From assembly GCA_026390815.1 (NCBI GenBank), contig JAPLFH010000007.1:62001-126000 (forward strand): a stretch of DNA of 64,000 nucleotides, in the 5' to 3' direction. The stretch comes from Ignavibacteriales bacterium (GTDB lineage Bacteria > Bacteroidota > Ignavibacteria > Ignavibacteriales > SURF-24). Below the pieces are notes generated by a model, which was given only the letters and a program-made list of their open reading frames with translations, was not told where the DNA came from and ran no database searches. The translations under genes were made by a program, and so were the position numbers. Shown here piece after piece: positions 24,572 through 35,181 of the stretch. Positions within the stretch are counted from its first letter, which is position 1, and each line of letters opens with the position of its first letter.

Positions 24572-25909
24572 TTGTTTAAAAAAATTCTGATTGCAAATCG
24601 AGGGGAAATAGCATTAAGAATAATAAGGACGTGCAAAGAACTTGGAATTAAAACTGTTGCCGTTTATTCAGAAGCAGATCAGGATTCCCTGCATGTAACC
24701 TTTGCCGATGAAGCAGTTTGTATCGGTCCGCCTTCCGCCAAAGAAAGCTATTTAAAAATCCCAGCAATAATTTCTGCTGCTCATATAACTGGTGCAGAGG
24801 CAATTCATCCTGGATATGGATTTCTTGCAGAGAACGCTAACTTTTCAGAAATTTGTGCAGAATCAGAAATCAAGTTTATTGGTCCTTCTCCGCAAATGAT
24901 AAACTCGATGGGAGACAAAGCATTCGCAAAGGAAACAATGAAAAAAGTTGGTGTTTCGGTTATTCCTGGTAGCGATGGAATTGTAAAATCAGTTCCCGAG
25001 GCAATAGAAATAGCCAATTCAGTCGGCTATCCAATCATTATTAAAGCTACTGCCGGCGGTGGTGGAAAAGGAATGCGGATAGTTTGGGAAGATGAAAAAT
25101 TGGAAAATGCGTTTCAGACTGCAAGAGGTGAAGCTGAATCATCTTTTGGAAATGCGGAAGTCTATATAGAAAAATATATCGAAAACCCGCGCCATGTGGA
25201 AATTCAAATTATTGGTGATCAGTTTGGTAATGTTTTTCATTATGGTGAAAGAGATTGCTCTGTTCAGCGCCGGCATCAAAAATTAATTGAGGAATCACCT
25301 TCTCCTGCTGTTGATGATGAACTTAGACTTAAAATGGGAGACGCTGCTGTTGGTGGTGCTAAAGCTGTAAATTATGAAGGTGTTGGTACTATTGAATTTC
25401 TTCTGGATAAGCACAAGGATTTCTATTTTATAGAGATGAATACAAGAATACAGGTTGAGCATCCAGTTACGGAAATGGTGAATAATATTGATTTGATTAA
25501 GCAACAAATTTTAGCAGCCGCCGGTGAAAAACTTTTTGCACCATTAAGAAATCGTTTTGGGCATTCAATTGAATTTAGAATAAATGCTGAAGACTATGAA
25601 AATAATTTTAGACCAACACCGGGTAAAATTACTTCGCTTCATTTTCCAGGTGGATTTGGTGTGCGTGTAGATTCGCACATATACCAGGATTATGTGATAC
25701 CTCAATATTATGATTCATTATTGGCAAAACTAATTGTATGGGCAGAAGATAGAGAACAAGCCATCAAACGAGCAAGAAGAGCTTTGGAGGAATTTACTAT
25801 TGAAGGGGTTCCAACAACAATTCCTTTTCAGCTTAAAGTTCTGCAAGATGATAGATTTTTATCCGGAAAATTTGATACAAGTTTTATAGATAATCTTTTA
25901 ACAAAATAA
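24572..25909 (+). CDS. accC: Biotin carboxylase subunit of acetyl-CoA carboxylase
   Basis: About 445 residues, ATP-grasp enzyme. Start chosen as the TTG at 24572: it gives the usual N-terminus [16 protein letters not shown] and has GAGG 5 bases upstream; an in-frame GTG at 24566 is the alternative. Visible motifs: [11 protein letters not shown], the Gly-rich ATP loop [40 protein letters not shown] with catalytic Glu/Arg, and EFRINAED. It carboxylates the biotin on AccB. In operon with efp and accB; gcvH follows after 12 bases. Confidence 0.96.
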   Translation: MFKKILIANRGEIALRIIRTCKELGIKTVAVYSEADQDSLHVTFADEAVCIGPPSAKESYLKIPAIISAAHITGAEAIHPGYGFLAENANFSEICAESEIKFIGPSPQMINSMGDKAFAKETMKKVGVSVIPGSDGIVKSVPEAIEIANSVGYPIIIKATAGGGGKGMRIVWEDEKLENAFQTARGEAESSFGNAEVYIEKYIENPRHVEIQIIGDQFGNVFHYGERDCSVQRRHQKLIEESPSPAVDDELRLKMGDAAVGGAKAVNYEGVGTIEFLLDKHKDFYFIEMNTRIQVEHPVTEMVNNIDLIKQQILAAAGEKLFAPLRNRFGHSIEFRINAEDYENNFRPTPGKITSLHFPGGFGVRVDSHIYQDYVIPQYYDSLLAKLIVWAEDREQAIKRARRALEEFTIEGVPTTIPFQLKVLQDDRFLSGKFDTSFIDNLLTK

Positions 25910-25921
25910 ATCGAGGTTAAA

Positions 25922-26302
25922 ATGAACGTTCCGCAAAATTTAAAGTACACCAAAGAACACGAATGGATTTTAGTTGAAGGTAACTTAGGAACTGTTGGTG
26001 TAACAGATTATGCTCAAGGAGAATTGGGGGACATAGTTTATGTGGATATTGATGTAAACAAAACAGAATTAACTGCTGGTGAATCATTTGGTACCGTTGA
26101 AGCGGTAAAAACGGTGAGTGATCTCTATGCCCCTTGCAGTGGGAAAGTAAAAGAGTTGAATAAAAAATTAGCTGATGAGCCGCAGGTGGTAAATACTGAT
26201 CCATACGGTGAAGGTTGGTTGATTAAGATTGAAATAGCAAATCCAGCAGAGTTGAACGATCTGCTTGACAGTGAAGCGTACAAACTACTTATTGGTCAAT
26301 AA
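25922..26302 (+). CDS. gcvH: Glycine cleavage system H protein
   Basis: 126-residue lipoyl carrier. The family starts with LKYTKEHEWI; the lipoylation site Lys63 lies in FGTVEAVKTVSDLYAP, and the C-terminal GWLIKIEI is conserved. It shuttles the aminomethyl group between GcvP, GcvT and lipoamide dehydrogenase. gcvP and gcvT are not in this window; the YgfZ gene at 8.1 kb is a GcvT relative but not GcvT. GAGG lies just before the ATG, and the gene follows accC by 12 bases. Confidence 0.95.
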   Translation: MNVPQNLKYTKEHEWILVEGNLGTVGVTDYAQGELGDIVYVDIDVNKTELTAGESFGTVEAVKTVSDLYAPCSGKVKELNKKLADEPQVVNTDPYGEGWLIKIEIANPAELNDLLDSEAYKLLIGQ

Positions 26303-26370
26303 AATTAAATGAATTAGTTTTTTCGCATCTATTAAGTTGCATAGAAAACTAAAATTATAATCAAACAAAA

Positions 26371-27912
26371 ATGCTCCATAAAGAAATAATTTTAATTCTC
26401 GATTTTGGATCTCAATACACGCAACTGATTGCGCGGCGAATTCGTGAGTGCGGAGTTTATTCGGAAATCCACCCATTTAATTTTAGTGTTGAGAAAATTT
26501 CAGAACTTAAACCTGCTGGAATAATTCTTTCTGGTGGACCATTAAGCGTTTACGATGAAGGCGCTCCAAGACTGGATAAGAATATATTCGAATTAGGCAT
26601 TCCTGTTTTGGGAATTTGTTATGGACTCCAATTAATATGTTTTCAACTTGGTGGGGCGGTGAAGAGCGCCAATAGCCGTGAATATGGAAAAGCTACTTTA
26701 AATCTTTCTCAGCCATCACCTTTGTTTAATAATGTAAAAACCAGTTCTATTGTTTGGATGAGTCATGGTGATAATGTAACAAAAATTCCTGAAGACTATG
26801 ATGTAGTTGGCACATCAGAAAACTCGCCTTTCTGTGCAATAGAACATCAATCCAAAAAAATATTTGGGATTCAATTCCATCCGGAAGTTGCTCATACTGA
26901 AGAAGGAATTAAAGTAATTAAAAATTTTCTTTTAGAAATTTGTAAGGTAAAAGGTGAATGGACTCCAAAACATTTTATTGAATCAACTACGAATGAAATA
27001 AAAAAAGTTATTGGTGAAAAGAAAGCGATTTGCGCTCTAAGCGGTGGCGTGGATTCATCGGTAGCTGCAATTCTTGTTAGCAAAGCAATTGGTGAAAAAT
27101 TGATTTGCATTCATGTTGATACTGGTTTAATGAGGGAGAATGAAAGCGCACAGATAAAGGAAATGTTTGAGAAAAATTATTCTCTAAAAATAATTCATAA
27201 GGATGCTTCGGAAATTTTCTTAAAAAAATTAACCGGTATTACAGATCCTGAAATGAAAAGAAAAATTATTGGTAATACTTTTATAGATGTATTTGAGGAA
27301 GAAGCCAAAAAATTTTCTGACGCCGAATATCTTGTACAAGGTACTTTATATCCAGATGTAATTGAATCCGTTTCAGTAGTAGGTTCCTCCGTTACCATTA
27401 AAACACATCACAATGTTGGCGGTTTACCGGATAAGATGAATCTTAAATTAATTGAACCGTTTAGGGAATTGTTTAAAGATGAAGTACGGAGAATTGGAAA
27501 AGATTTAGGATTACCGGAAGAATTCATTGCTCGTCATCCTTTTCCAGGTCCAGGTTTAGCAGTGCGCCTTTTAGGTGAAATAACAAAACCACGTCTTGAT
27601 GTTTTACGAAAAGCAGATGATATTTTTATTTCAGAAATTAAAATTGCTGGACTTTATGATAAAATCTGGCAGGCATTTGCAGTGCTTCTGCCCATTCAAA
27701 CAGTTGGTGTAATGGGTGATGCACGTACATATGAAAATGTAATTGCATTAAGAGCGGTTAATTCATCTGATGGAATGACGGCAGACTGGTTCAGATTTGA
27801 TAATGAATTCCTGGCGAAAGTATCAAACAAAATTATTAGGAATATCCGCGGTGTAAATAGAGTCGTTTACGACATCAGTTCCAAACCGCCATCAACTATT
27901 GAGTGGGAATAA
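26371..27912 (+). CDS. guaA: GMP synthase (glutamine-hydrolysing)
   Basis: 513 residues, full-length two-domain enzyme making GMP from XMP. The class-I glutamine amidotransferase domain (1-190) has GICYGLQL with nucleophile Cys83 and, near 174-176, FHPEVAH for the His-Glu part of the triad. The ATP pyrophosphatase domain has the P-loop SGGVDSSVA, followed by the dimerisation domain with [12 protein letters not shown] and the C-terminal [13 protein letters not shown]. The next gene begins 2 bases after the stop. Confidence 0.97.
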   Translation: MLHKEIILILDFGSQYTQLIARRIRECGVYSEIHPFNFSVEKISELKPAGIILSGGPLSVYDEGAPRLDKNIFELGIPVLGICYGLQLICFQLGGAVKSANSREYGKATLNLSQPSPLFNNVKTSSIVWMSHGDNVTKIPEDYDVVGTSENSPFCAIEHQSKKIFGIQFHPEVAHTEEGIKVIKNFLLEICKVKGEWTPKHFIESTTNEIKKVIGEKKAICALSGGVDSSVAAILVSKAIGEKLICIHVDTGLMRENESAQIKEMFEKNYSLKIIHKDASEIFLKKLTGITDPEMKRKIIGNTFIDVFEEEAKKFSDAEYLVQGTLYPDVIESVSVVGSSVTIKTHHNVGGLPDKMNLKLIEPFRELFKDEVRRIGKDLGLPEEFIARHPFPGPGLAVRLLGEITKPRLDVLRKADDIFISEIKIAGLYDKIWQAFAVLLPIQTVGVMGDARTYENVIALRAVNSSDGMTADWFRFDNEFLAKVSNKIIRNIRGVNRVVYDISSKPPSTIEWE

Positions 27913-27914
27913 TA

Positions 27915-28787
27915 ATGCTTCAATTAGAATATAAAATAAAAAAAGCTAATGACTTTGAATCTGAAGGTAAATTTCTTCATGCCATTCAAATTTATAAAAG
28001 CATTATTGAAATGGATTCAAAATATTCCCTGGCGTATGTTAAACTTGCTGATTTATATGACCGAATAGGAAAACATGAAGCTGCTATTTCACTACTTAAC
28101 AATTTTCTGCTTGAATATTCTGATGATAAAGAAATCAGATTGTTTCTGGGACAAATACTTATTAATCATTTACTCTGGAATGAAGCAATAGAAATTCTTT
28201 CTTATTTTACACCCGAAGAACAGCCTTTAGCTTCGTTTTTACTTGGCTATGCTTACTTTATGAATCATGAATTGGAAATTTCAAAAATAAATTTTCAGAA
28301 TTTTCTTTCATTTAGCAGTAATGTTGAATTTAATGCAGAAGCAAATCTTTATATCGCTAAAATTTCCATTGGTTTAAATCAATTTAACGAAGCATTGGAA
28401 GCCGCTAAAAAAGCTGAGGAGATTTTTGGCTACAACTGGGAAGTTCATCTAGTTTATGCAATTATTAGTTACCAAAAAGGAATGTATTTACATGCATTAG
28501 CTTCTATTGAAAAAGCGAAAAACTTAAATCCGCAAGAAATTTCTTTAAATGAATGGGCTGGCAAAATTCATTTTAAACTTGGCGATTATGTTAATGCGGA
28601 AAAATATTTTCTTGAGTATGTAAAAAATTCCGAAGCTGATGCTTTAACTTATTCATATTTAGGATTAGTCTGTTTAAACTTCAATAAGCAGAAGGATGCA
28701 AAAATTTATTTTGATAGAGCCTTGAAACTCGATCCAAATAATGAAATTGCTTTGGATGGTAAGAAAAAGTGTAGTAGAAAAAGTTAA
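27915..28787 (+). CDS. Tetratricopeptide-repeat protein
   Basis: About 290 residues, nearly all TPR helices (for example FLHAIQIYKSIIEMDSKYSLAYVKLADLYDR, and the last repeat AKIYFDRALKLDPNNEIALDGKKK; written here as pieces of the repeats only). The ATG at 27915 is preferred over the GTG at 27903 that lies inside guaA. No signal peptide or membrane helix, so cytosolic. TPR proteins bind other proteins; the partner is not evident. It lies between guaA and radC on the same strand. Confidence 0.8.
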   Translation: MLQLEYKIKKANDFESEGKFLHAIQIYKSIIEMDSKYSLAYVKLADLYDRIGKHEAAISLLNNFLLEYSDDKEIRLFLGQILINHLLWNEAIEILSYFTPEEQPLASFLLGYAYFMNHELEISKINFQNFLSFSSNVEFNAEANLYIAKISIGLNQFNEALEAAKKAEEIFGYNWEVHLVYAIISYQKGMYLHALASIEKAKNLNPQEISLNEWAGKIHFKLGDYVNAEKYFLEYVKNSEADALTYSYLGLVCLNFNKQKDAKIYFDRALKLDPNNEIALDGKKKCSRKS

Positions 28788-28837
28788 ACAGAAACTTTTG
28801 TTTTTTTGTCTTTAATAAAAAATAAGCAGGGTAGAAT

Positions 28838-29515
28838 TTGAAAGTAAAAGATCTTCCTTTAGATGATAGACCTAGAGAAAAACTAATTTTGCGAGGAGCT
28901 CAAAATTTAAGTGATGCTGAGTTAGTTGCAATTCTTTTACGTACTGGAACCAAAGGAAAACCGGTAGTTGAAATTGCACAAGATATTCTTAACAAATATT
29001 CTAACCTCGCTGTATTAGCTTCAACTTCATTACAAAAAATTAAAGAAAATAAGGGAATAGGTAATGATAAGGTTGCAACACTTGCAGCAGCTTTTGAAAT
29101 TAGCAGACGAGTATCTTCTCAAAGCAAGTATTTATCGGATAAAAAAATATCTTCACCTTCAGAGGTTGCAGAGTTCTTCATCCCACTTTTAAGAGATGAA
29201 CTTAAAGAAAAATTTTTTGTTGTATGTTTAAATACTGCAAATAAAATGATAAAATATGAATTAATTTCAGTTGGTAACCTTAATTCAAGTGTAGTTCATC
29301 CGAGAGAAATTTTTAAGGTAGCTATTGAAAATAACGCAGCAAATGTTATATTAATACATAATCATCCAAGTGGAAATGCAGAACCAAGCAATGAAGATAT
29401 TTCGATAACAAAAAAGTTAGTGGAAGCAGGAAAGGTTATGGATATTCAAGTATTTGATCATATTATAATTGCTGGAAATTCATTTACAAGTTTTGTAGAA
29501 AGAAGACTTATTTAG
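28838..29515 (+). CDS. radC: RadC/JAB-domain family protein
   Basis: 225 residues with TTG start 7 bases after CAGGG. N-terminal helix-hairpin-helix-like region (ENKGIGNDKVATLAAAFEISRR) and C-terminal JAMM/JAB metallo-domain with HNHPSGNAEPSNEDI, where the two His and the Asp are the expected zinc ligands. Historically called a DNA repair protein; the actual role in most bacteria is uncertain. Length matches the family. Stand-alone chromosomal copy with no integrase or restriction genes next to it. Confidence 0.92.
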   Translation: MKVKDLPLDDRPREKLILRGAQNLSDAELVAILLRTGTKGKPVVEIAQDILNKYSNLAVLASTSLQKIKENKGIGNDKVATLAAAFEISRRVSSQSKYLSDKKISSPSEVAEFFIPLLRDELKEKFFVVCLNTANKMIKYELISVGNLNSSVVHPREIFKVAIENNAANVILIHNHPSGNAEPSNEDISITKKLVEAGKVMDIQVFDHIIIAGNSFTSFVERRLI

Positions 29516-29553
29516 CCAAAGTGGAACTATTATAAATTAATATTGGTTTTTGC

Positions 29554-29581
29554 TTGACATATTAAGCATTTTTGTTAATAT
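29554..29581 (+). promoter_or_regulatory. Putative promoter of lipoprotein/LysM pair
   Basis: TTGACA (29554-29559), 16-base spacer, TAATAT (29576-29581), about 50 bases before the lipoprotein ATG. It is the best sigma-70-like match I saw in the window. Confidence 0.6.
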
Positions 29582-29632
29582 TTTATCAGTACTTTTACAA
29601 TTTTAATCAAAACTATTTTTAGGAGGAAAGAT

Positions 29633-29902
29633 ATGACCAAACTAAAAGGTCTTTTGATATCGAGTCTCGCGGTTGCTTTTGCAGCGGTTTTATTTGTTGG
29701 CTGCGGTGGAGTAAACGAGGAGGAGATGGCGCAATTAGAATCTCTTAGGAAAGAGGTTAATACACTTAATGGTGATATTAACGGTCTAAGAAGTGAAAAA
29801 ACAAAATTAGAAAGAGAAATTGCTGAGAAGAATGCAAAATTAGAACAATGTGCAAAGGACAAAGAAGAAACTCAGAAAAACTTAGAAAAGTTACCTAAGT
29901 AA
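29633..29902 (+). CDS. Small coiled-coil lipoprotein
   Basis: 89 residues. Lipoprotein signal peptide with lipobox FVGC (Cys24), then a single predicted coiled coil (about 30-88) rich in Leu, Glu and Lys with heptad spacing. The size and layout recall Braun-type lipoproteins, but there is no C-terminal Lys preceded by a Lpp-like motif beyond KLPK, and no similarity to Lpp is claimed. A strong AGGAGG site and a consensus promoter suggest high expression. It is followed 39 bases later by a LysM protein, which fits a role in linking envelope and peptidoglycan. Confidence 0.8.
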   Translation: MTKLKGLLISSLAVAFAAVLFVGCGGVNEEEMAQLESLRKEVNTLNGDINGLRSEKTKLEREIAEKNAKLEQCAKDKEETQKNLEKLPK

Positions 29903-29941
29903 TCTGTTAAATTATAAAACGAAATTCGGAGGAAAATATAA

Positions 29942-30652
29942 ATGAAAAAATTAACCTATCTTGTTTGTAGTTTAGTATTGTTCCTTTCTGCATTATCCTT
30001 TGCTCAGGAAAAAATGACAAAGGAAGAATGGCAGAATGAGATTAGTCGTTTGACTGACCAAAAAACCACTCTTACAACAGAACGTGATGCAGTTGAAGGT
30101 GAGGTTTCCAAGTTAAAGGAAGTTAAGGTTCAAACAATTGAAGATTGTTATGATGAACTTTATGCTCTAATTGGCACCACAAAAGCTGATGTTGATAATT
30201 TTAGAAAATTAGTTGCTGATTTAAATGGCAAGATAATGAGAAAAGAAGCTCCAAAAGCTGATCGTCAGACAGAATTGGATGCATTAAAAAAGAATAGAAT
30301 TTCTGCTCTACCAGAATTTTTTGATAAAGTTCAGAATCAGATGCAAAGATCACTGGATGCTTGGGTAGAAGCTCCAAAAGAAGTTATGTACACAGTAGTT
30401 AAAGGTGATTGTTTATGGAACATTGCTAAGAAAAAAGAACATTATGGTAATGCATTTGCTTGGCCAAAAATTTATCAGGCTAACAGGGATCAAATTAAGA
30501 ATCCTGATTTGATTTATCCAAAACAAATCTTCAAGATTCCTAATTTAACTGAAGAAGAAAAAGCTAAATATGATAAGTTGAGAGCTAACTACAAACCAGC
30601 TCCTGTTTCCACAACTCCAGCGGCTGATACCAAACCCGAAGTTAAGAAATAA
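29942..30652 (+). CDS. Exported LysM-domain protein with coiled coil
   Basis: 236 residues: signal peptide ending LSFAQ, a helical coiled-coil region (about 23-145), and one LysM domain at about 149-200 (YTVVKGDCLWNIAKK ... IYPKQIFKIP), then a Pro/Ala/Lys-rich tail. LysM binds peptidoglycan glycan chains. The middle resembles the helical part of envelope-spacing proteins. It has GGAGG before the ATG, is probably co-transcribed with the preceding lipoprotein, and is followed by a clear intrinsic terminator. Confidence 0.85.
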   Translation: MKKLTYLVCSLVLFLSALSFAQEKMTKEEWQNEISRLTDQKTTLTTERDAVEGEVSKLKEVKVQTIEDCYDELYALIGTTKADVDNFRKLVADLNGKIMRKEAPKADRQTELDALKKNRISALPEFFDKVQNQMQRSLDAWVEAPKEVMYTVVKGDCLWNIAKKKEHYGNAFAWPKIYQANRDQIKNPDLIYPKQIFKIPNLTEEEKAKYDKLRANYKPAPVSTTPAADTKPEVKK

Positions 30653-30707
30653 TTGAGGATAAGAGAAAACTTACCTTTGATGATTTATTTAATATTTATT
30701 TCAACTC

Positions 30708-30741
30708 GCCCTTTTCAACTTTGTTGAAGAGGGCTTTTTTT
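30708..30741 (+). terminator. Intrinsic terminator after the LysM gene
   Basis: Perfect or near-perfect 12-bp stem GCCCTTTTCAAC / GTTGAAGAGGGC (one G-U) with a 3-base loop TTT, followed by seven T. It ends only 4 bases before the phoH ATG, so it also bears on how phoH is started (see findings). Confidence 0.92.
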
Positions 30742-30745
30742 ATTT

Positions 30746-31729
30746 ATGAATATGACACAATTAGAAAGAGTAATTACATTAGAAAACGTTGATATGCTTT
30801 CCTTGCTTGGAATAAATGATATCAATTTAAGACCTCTTGAGGATAGATTTAATACTATCATTACAGTACGAGGTGAAACTGTTCTTATAAAAGGTGTTCC
30901 CGAAGAAGTGGAGGCAGTAGATAAAGTAATTAAAGAAATGGTTTATGTTTTAAATACAACAGGTACGTTGAAGAATTCTGATGTACAAACAATTATTGAG
31001 CTGACTTTACAAGGTAAAGAAATTATCAGCGAGAAAGAGTACGATACCATCGTTCTTTACACAAAAAGTGATGTCATTAAAGCTAAAACTCCAAATCAGA
31101 TAAAATACTTCCAGGCAGTTAAGAAGAATGATATTTGTTTTGCTATTGGTCCTGCTGGTACAGGTAAAACTTATTTAGCCGTTGCATTTGCTGTTGCAGC
31201 ATTAAAAAAAGGAATCATAAATAAAATTGTACTTGCACGTCCAGCCGTTGAAGCGGGTGAAAGTCTTGGTTTTTTACCAGGAGATTTTAGAGAAAAAATT
31301 GATCCTTATCTCCGCCCTCTTTATGATGCACTTGATGATATGCTTCCTTCAGACAAATTAAAAAATTACATTGAGAAAGGAATTATTGAAATTGTTCCGC
31401 TTGCTTACATGCGTGGCAGGACTTTAAATAATTCGTTTGTAATTTTAGATGAAGCACAAAACGCTACTTCTATGCAGATGAAAATGTTTTTAACTCGTCT
31501 TGGTCCAAACTCTAGAGCAATAGTTACAGGTGATATTACACAGATAGATCTGCCATTTAAAACTATAAGTGGATTAGTTCAGATACAGGAAATTTTAAAA
31601 GGTGTTGAAGGTGTTACATTCGTCTATTTTGAAAAGCTTGATGTAGTACGACATAAATTGGTTAAAGATATTATCAATGCTTATGAAAAATTCCATAATG
31701 GAAGCGGAGAACAGGGAACTGGGAACTGA
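30746..31729 (+). CDS. PhoH-family ATPase
   Basis: 327-residue cytosolic P-loop ATPase of the PhoH/PhoL (YbeZ) family. N-terminal KH-like region (residues 20-75, with VRGETVLIKGVPEEVEAVDKV), Walker A GPAGTGKTYLA, Walker B FVILDEAQN, and the family stretch LARPAVEAGESLGFLPGDF. PhoH proteins are linked to RNA metabolism and often sit with ybeY, which is not seen here. The start codon lies 4 bases beyond a terminator T run; the only candidate SD (GAGGG) lies inside that hairpin. The ATG at 30752 is an alternative start. Confidence 0.92.
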   Translation: MNMTQLERVITLENVDMLSLLGINDINLRPLEDRFNTIITVRGETVLIKGVPEEVEAVDKVIKEMVYVLNTTGTLKNSDVQTIIELTLQGKEIISEKEYDTIVLYTKSDVIKAKTPNQIKYFQAVKKNDICFAIGPAGTGKTYLAVAFAVAALKKGIINKIVLARPAVEAGESLGFLPGDFREKIDPYLRPLYDALDDMLPSDKLKNYIEKGIIEIVPLAYMRGRTLNNSFVILDEAQNATSMQMKMFLTRLGPNSRAIVTGDITQIDLPFKTISGLVQIQEILKGVEGVTFVYFEKLDVVRHKLVKDIINAYEKFHNGSGEQGTGN

Positions 31730-31772
31730 GCTTTATTTTACCAATTCCCAATATACCCATTCGCCATTTCCA

Positions 31773-32531
31773 TTATTTGGTTTTGCTTTCATTCCAATAT
31801 AAATCCATCTCTTCCAAATTAGAATCAGAAATTGATCTCCCTGTTGCTTTTATTCTTTCCTGAACATAATCAAATCTTTTAATAAATTTTTCATTTGTTC
31901 TTCTTAAAGCATTTTCCGGATTTACTCCAAGGAAACGCGCATAGTTTACGAGCGAGAAAAATACATCGCCAATTTCATTTTCCAGTTCATCCTTGTTTCC
32001 GCTCTTTTCGGATTCGTGCATCTCTTCTATTTCTTCAATAACTTTTTTCCAAACGTCTTCCTTGTTTTCCCAGTCAAATCCAACCCGTGCAGCCTTTTCT
32101 TGCAAGCGATGAGCTCTTTGTAAGGAAGGAAGATTTTTAGGAACGCCTTCCAGAACAGAATCTCTCCCTTCGGATAATTTAATTGTTTCCCAGTTTCTCT
32201 TAACTTCTTTTGAGCCTGAAACTTCTGTATCTCCAAAAACATGTGGGTGACGACGAATTAGTTTCTCATGTATGTTTTCAATAACCTCATCTAATGTAAA
32301 ATGATTATCTTCCTGGGCAATTACAGTATGAAAAACAACATGAAGCAATAAATCTCCAAGCTCAATTTTCAATTCTTCAAAATCTTTATTGTCTATGGCT
32401 TCAACAACTTCATAAGTTTCTTCAATTGTTGCATCTTTAATTGAATCATTTGTTTGTTCACGATCCCATGGGCATTCTTTGCGCAGTTTTTCAACAACTT
32501 CAACAAATTCTGCAAATTTATTATTCAGCAT
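31773..32531 (-). CDS. mazG: Nucleoside triphosphate pyrophosphohydrolase MazG
   Basis: 252 residues with two MazG all-alpha domains. Early residues CPWDREQTNDSIKDATIEETYEVVEAID and ELGDLLLHVVFH contain the ExxE and ExxD metal-binding motifs; the second half repeats the pattern with ELENEIGDVFFSLVNYAR. The protein hydrolyses (d)NTPs and lowers the level of non-canonical or excess nucleotides. Length is typical (about 260). It is convergent with phoH, with a 43-base gap holding an imperfect inverted repeat. Confidence 0.93.
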   Translation of the reverse strand: MLNNKFAEFVEVVEKLRKECPWDREQTNDSIKDATIEETYEVVEAIDNKDFEELKIELGDLLLHVVFHTVIAQEDNHFTLDEVIENIHEKLIRRHPHVFGDTEVSGSKEVKRNWETIKLSEGRDSVLEGVPKNLPSLQRAHRLQEKAARVGFDWENKEDVWKKVIEEIEEMHESEKSGNKDELENEIGDVFFSLVNYARFLGVNPENALRRTNEKFIKRFDYVQERIKATGRSISDSNLEEMDLYWNESKTK

Positions 32532-32658
32532 TTATTTCCTTTCTTTTATTTCAAAGTTACTAAGAATGAAAATTCCGAGCAAACAAAGAACTTAATTCTG
32601 TTGCGAATATTTTTCCTTTAGAGTAACTTGGTACAGCATTAATTTAATGAGGAAAAAA

Positions 32659-33117
32659 ATGATTGAAGAAAAAATATTGCAGCTTGGATATTTTCTCCCC
32701 GATGCGCCAAAGCCAATTGCTGCCTATTTACCATCCTTAGTTGTTAACGGGTTGGTATTTACCGCTGGACAGATTCCGATGGTAAAAGGAGAATTGACTT
32801 ATAAAGGAAAACTTGGTAAAGATATTTCGGAAGAAGAGGGACAAAAAGCCGCAGAAATTTGTGTGCTGAATTGTTTAAGTGTTGTTAAATCTGCAACTGG
32901 AAGTTTAGATAACATTGAAAGAATTGTTAAGCTGACAGTTTTTGTTAATAGCGCTGATGGATTTACCTCTCAACCAAAAATTGCAAATGGTGCATCGGAA
33001 TTATTGGTAAAAATATTTGGCGAGGATGGTAAGCATGTAAGAAGCGCTGTTGGTGTAAATGAACTTCCATTAGGTGCTGCTGTTGAAATTGAGATGATTG
33101 CAAAACTTAAGTCCTGA
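32659..33117 (+). CDS. RidA-family deaminase-like protein
   Basis: About 152 residues, YjgF/RidA (L-PSP endoribonuclease-like) family. The ATG at 32659 has GAGG 6 bases upstream and is preferred over an in-frame ATG at 32647. Visible: [10 protein letters not shown], the long helix [29 protein letters not shown], and [25 protein letters not shown] with the Arg that in RidA binds the carboxylate of imine substrates. Members of this longer (about 150-residue) subgroup may not have RidA's enamine/imine deaminase activity, so the role is left open. Confidence 0.85.
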   Translation: MIEEKILQLGYFLPDAPKPIAAYLPSLVVNGLVFTAGQIPMVKGELTYKGKLGKDISEEEGQKAAEICVLNCLSVVKSATGSLDNIERIVKLTVFVNSADGFTSQPKIANGASELLVKIFGEDGKHVRSAVGVNELPLGAAVEIEMIAKLKS

Positions 33118-33151
33118 ATAATCGGGAAACCAGAAATTAAATATTTGTATA

Positions 33152-33946
33152 TCAATAATTAATTGTGCAAGATTGTTTTAATTCTTTTATCAAGGTTAAG
33201 GTTTTGTCGTAACTTTTATTATCATTCATCAGTTGCTTGATTATAGCGCTTCCAACAATTACTCCATCGCAGTATGGAGTAATTTCTTTTATGTTCTCCG
33301 GAGTTGAGATTCCAAATCCGATCAACATTTTATTTTTACTAACGAGTGAGTAAGTTCTTTTTAAAGAGTTTAAGGTTTCTTCAGAAAAGTTTTTCCGAAT
33401 TCCAGTTGTGCCGGATACGCTTACACAATATACAAAACCGCTGCTTTTTTCATCAATCATTTCTATTCTTTCATCTGACGAAGTTGGAGTTGTTAAAAGA
33501 ATAATATCCAAATCACTTCGATTATTTTCAAAAAATGAATCCATTTCTTCCAGAGGAATATCCGGAACAATTAGTCCGGATGCACCAGAGTTTTGTGCAT
33601 CTTTTAGGAAATTCTTTACACCATAATTAAGAATAGGATTTGCGTACCCCATAAGTATAATTGGTTTAGAAGTTCGAACATTGATTTTGTTGGTAAACTC
33701 TAAAACTGTTTCTAAATTTATTCCATTCTCTATGGCTAAATGCGATGATTGCTGAATAATTACACCGTCTGCAAGTGGATCGCTAAATGGAATGCCAAGC
33801 TCGATTAAATCTGCACCGGAATCTAAAACTTTTATAGCAAGATCAACAAAATTATTCTTATTCGGAAACCCCACAGTTAAGAAAATTGATAAAGCTTTTT
33901 CTTTTTTATCGTTTATTGATTTAATGTATTCTGATAGTTTTATCAA
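33152..33946 (-). CDS. trpA: Tryptophan synthase alpha chain
   Basis: About 264 residues, last gene of the trp operon. Converts indole-3-glycerol phosphate to indole and glyceraldehyde 3-phosphate. Signatures: [25 protein letters not shown] with the catalytic Asp/Glu pair region, and [10 protein letters not shown]. The TTG at 33946 is preferred as start: GGAG lies 7 bases upstream and the N-terminus then aligns in length with E. coli TrpA; an in-frame ATG at 33970 has no ribosome-binding site. It forms the alpha2beta2 complex with TrpB, encoded 38 bases upstream. Confidence 0.94.
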   Translation of the reverse strand: MIKLSEYIKSINDKKEKALSIFLTVGFPNKNNFVDLAIKVLDSGADLIELGIPFSDPLADGVIIQQSSHLAIENGINLETVLEFTNKINVRTSKPIILMGYANPILNYGVKNFLKDAQNSGASGLIVPDIPLEEMDSFFENNRSDLDIILLTTPTSSDERIEMIDEKSSGFVYCVSVSGTTGIRKNFSEETLNSLKRTYSLVSKNKMLIGFGISTPENIKEITPYCDGVIVGSAIIKQLMNDNKSYDKTLTLIKELKQSCTINY

Positions 33947-33984
33947 GAGCCTGCTCCAAGTTCCTTCCATAAAGGAAAAGGAAA

Positions 33985-35181
33985 TTAAATATTAATATTT
34001 TTTATAATTGTATTTAAATCTTTATCACCTCTGCCACTAATATTTACTACTATAATTTCATCTTTGGAGGTTTGAGGTAATAAATATTTTAGATAAGCAA
34101 TTGCGTGAGCGGTTTCTAATGCTGGCAATATTCCTTCTAACTTAGAAAGAAGTTTTGTTGCTTCAAGTGCTTCTTCATCAGTAACGGAAAAGTATTTAAC
34201 TCTTTCCAGATCTTTCAATAAACTATGCTCAGGTCCAACGCCAGGATAATCCAGTCCTGCAGAAATTGAATGCACTTCTGATACCTGTCCATTTCCATCC
34301 TGAAGTAGGTAACTTTTCATTCCTTGAAATATTCCTTCTTTACCCAAGGTAAGAGAGGCACAGTGTTTTCCGGAATTCAATCCTAACCCGGCGGCTTCAA
34401 TTCCAATTAATTTTACATTATCATTTATAAATGAATAGAAGATTCCCATTGCATTACTTCCGCCGCCAACACAGGCAAGGATATAATCAGGAAGTTTGTG
34501 CTCTTGTTTTAAGATTTGTTCTTTTGTTTCAATTCCGATAACTGATTGGAAATCTCTAACGATCATTGGATATGGATGCGGACCAACAACAGAGCCAATT
34601 ATATAATGAGTATCCTTAACATTGGTAACCCAATCGCGAATTGCTTCATTCGTTGCATCCTTTAAGGTTTTGCTGCCTGATGAAACCATAACAACTTCAG
34701 CTCCCAATAACTTCATTCTAAACACATTTAAACTTTGTCTTTCAACATCAACTTCACCCATATAGACAGCGCATTTCAATCCGAATTTGGCGCAGACGGT
34801 TGCAACTGCAACTCCGTGTTGACCAGCACCAGTTTCAGCAATTATTCTTTTTTTACCAAGTCTCTTTGCAAGTAAAACTTGTCCAAGTGCATTATTTAAT
34901 TTATGTGCTCCTGTATGACATAAATCTTCCCGCTTAAGATAAACTTTTGCTTTACCAAAATAATCTGTTAATCTGCCAGCGTATGTTAGTGGTGTTGGTC
35001 TTCCGTTATAATTTTTCTGAAGATCATTTAATTCAGAAATAAATGAAGGCTCATCTTTAACTTTAGTATAAAGTGATTCTAATTCTCTTAAGGCAGACAT
35101 CAAAGTTTCCGGAACAAATTTACCGCCGAACTTTCCAAATTTTCCTTTTATATCCGGACTATTATATTTTAGGTTGTACAT
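33985..35181 (-). CDS. trpB: Tryptophan synthase beta chain
   Basis: 398 residues, PLP enzyme condensing indole with serine to give tryptophan. It starts close to [16 protein letters not shown]. The PLP lysine lies in [13 protein letters not shown]; the phosphate-binding loop [10 protein letters not shown] and the C-terminal NISGRGDKD are present. Length equals the TrpB1 class, which works with TrpA. Overlaps the upstream DAHP synthase gene by 13 bases, so the two are translationally coupled. Confidence 0.96.
   Translation of the reverse strand: MYNLKYNSPDIKGKFGKFGGKFVPETLMSALRELESLYTKVKDEPSFISELNDLQKNYNGRPTPLTYAGRLTDYFGKAKVYLKREDLCHTGAHKLNNALGQVLLAKRLGKKRIIAETGAGQHGVAVATVCAKFGLKCAVYMGEVDVERQSLNVFRMKLLGAEVVMVSSGSKTLKDATNEAIRDWVTNVKDTHYIIGSVVGPHPYPMIVRDFQSVIGIETKEQILKQEHKLPDYILACVGGGSNAMGIFYSFINDNVKLIGIEAAGLGLNSGKHCASLTLGKEGIFQGMKSYLLQDGNGQVSEVHSISAGLDYPGVGPEHSLLKDLERVKYFSVTDEEALEATKLLSKLEGILPALETAHAIAYLKYLLPQTSKDEIIVVNISGRGDKDLNTIIKNINI

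Noticed and set aside
31712-31752. Bidirectional terminator between phoH and mazG
   Set aside because: GGGAACTGG and CCAATTCCC can pair with one mismatch, but there is no T run on either side; too weak to list.
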